Origin: Gammaproteobacteria bacterium
Lineage (GTDB): Bacteria > Pseudomonadota > Gammaproteobacteria > S144-34
Assembly (NCBI GenBank): GCA_015494165.1
Contig: WGBS01000183.1
Location: 1 to 8,042 of the forward strand
Direction of reading: 5' to 3'
Length of the DNA: 8,042 nucleotides
The notes beneath the pieces are model-generated. The model was given only the letters and a program-made list of their open reading frames with translations. It made no database searches and was not told the origin of the DNA. The position numbers and the translations under genes were made by a program. Of the stretch, positions 6,493 through 8,042 are shown piece by piece (within the stretch, counting starts at the first letter, position 1; every line of letters starts with the position of its first letter).

Positions 6493-8042
6493 TCAAGGGG
6501 CCTCGCGGCGCACCTCGAGGCTCAGGGTCGCGGCGTCGCGGGCGGCCTGCGGGACCGGCCGCCACGGCGCGCCGGGTGTCCGGGGCGCCTGCATGAAGGT
6601 CAGCCCCCCGGGACCGAAGCGGGCGCGCAGCTCCGACGGGACCACCGCCGTGAAATGCCCGACGCGGCTCTCCGGCGCGAGCCCGAGCGTGAGGGGCCGC
6701 TCGGGCCCCTCGTACATGCCCGTGTCCGGTCCGGTCTCGCGCAGCACCACGCGCAGGGCCCCGCCGCCCTGGGGGAGCCGCGCCCGCACCACCACGCGCT
6801 CGCGCAGCGCCGGGCAGTGCGAGCGGCCGCGGGCGCGCAGCCGGATCTCCGTGCCGGGCGGTACCGGCCCCTCGAGGGGGCGGCCCCTGGCGTCGACGGC
6901 TTCCAGCGCCTCGATGCGGGCCGAGCGGGTGCGAAGCCGGTTGGCTGCAAGGACGACGTCTTCGGGATGGAGCTTCGCCTGCGGCGTGCCCGCCGCGCCG
7001 AAGAGCGCCTGGCCGACCATCCTGCCCCCGATCTCGCGCACGCGCTCGGCGAAGCCGAAGGCGTCCGGCTCGAACCTGGTGCCGTCGGGGCCGGCGATGA
7101 CGATGCGCGTGGCGGTGGCGAAGAGGTCGAGCACGTCCTTCGGCAGCCCGGGGGCGGGCTCCGGCCGCAAGCTGGTTTCCACGTAGGAGGCCGTGGGGTC
7201 CACCGGGAACTCCTGCGTGCTCTCCCGCGGCCCGCGGTATTCGCAGACGATGCGCGAGCCCTCCGGCGCGAGCCGGCACAGCTCGAGCTCCTCGGCGCCG
7301 CCGCCCGCCGCCACCGCCTCGGGCGGCCGGGGGCCGCGTGCGAGGCGGACGAGCGGGACCTCGCGGCCGCTGGCGAGCCTGCGCAGGCGCTCGCCGTCGA
7401 GCGGCAGCCGCACCAGCAGCTCACCGGCCCTTCCCCTGCCCGCGTGCACCGGCACGGAGCGCCCGTCGTCGAAGCGCAGGCGGGCCCCGCCGCCGGGCTC
7501 GATCTCGAGCGCCACGCCCTCGAGGTTCAGCGGCCGGAAGCAGCCGCTCACGGGCGGCGTGCCCAGGTCGGGCGGACGGATCTCGGCGGGGCAGAGGTCG
7601 TGCAGCGGATGGGCCTCCAGGCGCGCGGCGAGCCCCCGGAGGGGGCTGTCGCACGGGGCCGTGCCGAGGAAGGCATGGCGGGCGTCGGTGCGGGCCTCGA
7701 CCGGCCGCAGGCACAGCCGCTCCGGGATGAAGATCTGTCCCTTCACCCGCACCCAGTGCTCGCCCGTGAAGACGTTGCGCACGCGCCGGGCGAAGCTCGC
7801 GTCGATGCGCCGCAGGTGCGTGTGCCGGCGCGCCGCGTCCTCGACCGCGGCGGCCAGGCCGGAGAGCAGCGGCTCGATTGCCTCCTTGTGCGGGCCGTCG
7901 GGGAGAGCGGCCTGGATGCCTGGCGCCACGAGTGTCGCCGCGCCCTTGACGACGCTCCCACGCGCGAGCCGGGAGGCGGCGAACGTGCCGGGGCGTGCTT
8001 CTCGCACGCTCACGCGCGACATGCGCTCGCCGCGTGTGAGCG
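6493..8042 (-). CDS. C-terminal part of secreted 'tail' protein paralogous to the giant protein, probably 5'-truncated
   Basis: I do not recognise a named family. The first visible ATG is at 8022 (MSRVSVREAR, 509 residues), but the frame stays open to the window edge, no signal peptide follows that ATG, and only a weak GGCGAG precedes it. Since its paralogue is secreted, the true start probably lies outside the window. Numbering from ATG 8022: residues 1-85 are helical; cysteines occur at 104, 124, 144 and 161; from GCFRP (160-164) onward it parallels residues 859-1239 of the 1480-residue protein (GCYRP), including paired cysteines in ELCRLAPEGSRIVC (247-260) and an Ig-like beta domain (about 368-463). 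SHCPALRER and RETGPDTGMYEGPE in this domain align without gaps to SHCPGVVER and VETSPGSGVYLGPE, with 21 of 48 residues identical over 401-448. The protein ends ATLSLEVRREAP, exactly where the fused copy reads ATLSVEVRRAG and continues. The LolA-like gene follows 104 bases downstream. Confidence 0.8.
   Translation of the reverse strand, partial: LTRGERMSRVSVREARPGTFAASRLARGSVVKGAATLVAPGIQAALPDGPHKEAIEPLLSGLAAAVEDAARRHTHLRRIDASFARRVRNVFTGEHWVRVKGQIFIPERLCLRPVEARTDARHAFLGTAPCDSPLRGLAARLEAHPLHDLCPAEIRPPDLGTPPVSGCFRPLNLEGVALEIEPGGGARLRFDDGRSVPVHAGRGRAGELLVRLPLDGERLRRLASGREVPLVRLARGPRPPEAVAAGGGAEELELCRLAPEGSRIVCEYRGPRESTQEFPVDPTASYVETSLRPEPAPGLPKDVLDLFATATRIVIAGPDGTRFEPDAFGFAERVREIGGRMVGQALFGAAGTPQAKLHPEDVVLAANRLRTRSARIEALEAVDARGRPLEGPVPPGTEIRLRARGRSHCPALRERVVVRARLPQGGGALRVVLRETGPDTGMYEGPERPLTLGLAPESRVGHFTAVVPSELRARFGPGGLTFMQAPRTPGAPWRPVPQAARDAATLSLEVRREAP

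Noticed and set aside
6389..7279. N-terminal extension of the LolA-like gene to an ATG at 7279
   Set aside because: The extension overlaps the conserved tail gene out of frame and is Arg/Gly/Pro-rich. The start at 6388 has a consensus Shine-Dalgarno and a clean signal peptide.

Overview
The window is a stretch of very GC-rich DNA in which every convincing gene lies on the minus strand, so transcription runs from high to low coordinates. All the predicted products look extracytoplasmic: Sec-type signal peptides, one lipobox, one membrane anchor and cysteine-rich domains. This, together with a lipoprotein M48 metallopeptidase and LolA-like domains, suggests a high-GC Gram-negative bacterium. 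The M48 sequence resembles proteobacterial versions, but I cannot assign a taxon. No RNA gene, insertion sequence, CRISPR array or origin is visible, and no intergenic gap exceeds about 105 bases.

Layout in transcription order: (1) 8042-6493, the C-terminal part of an unrecognised secreted 'tail' protein, probably cut by the right edge; (2) 6388-5702, a signal-peptide protein with a LolA-like / DUF4412-type domain; (3) 5634-5137, a small membrane-anchored protein with eight cysteines; (4) 5158-716, overlapping the previous gene by 22 bases, a 1480-residue secreted protein; (5) 630-1, an M48 metallopeptidase lipoprotein that is incomplete. The first four are closely spaced and probably form one operon; the M48 gene may be a separate unit.

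The main biological point is the relation among genes 1, 2 and 4. The giant protein starts with what looks like a zinc phospholipase C / P1-nuclease-type domain, has an Ig-like segment, and then contains in order a copy of the gene 1 'tail' region and a copy of the gene 2 LolA-like domain. The same two modules therefore occur once as separate neighbouring genes and once fused behind a putative metallohydrolase. This suggests the separate products work together and that the locus encodes an envelope system acting on lipids, phosphoesters or lipid-linked substrates. That function is inference.

The left end needs caution. Bases 1-112 form a perfect palindrome (56 bp arms, no spacer) inside the M48 coding region, most simply explained as a fold-back artefact at a contig end. 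M48 coding sequence below about base 57 should not be trusted.
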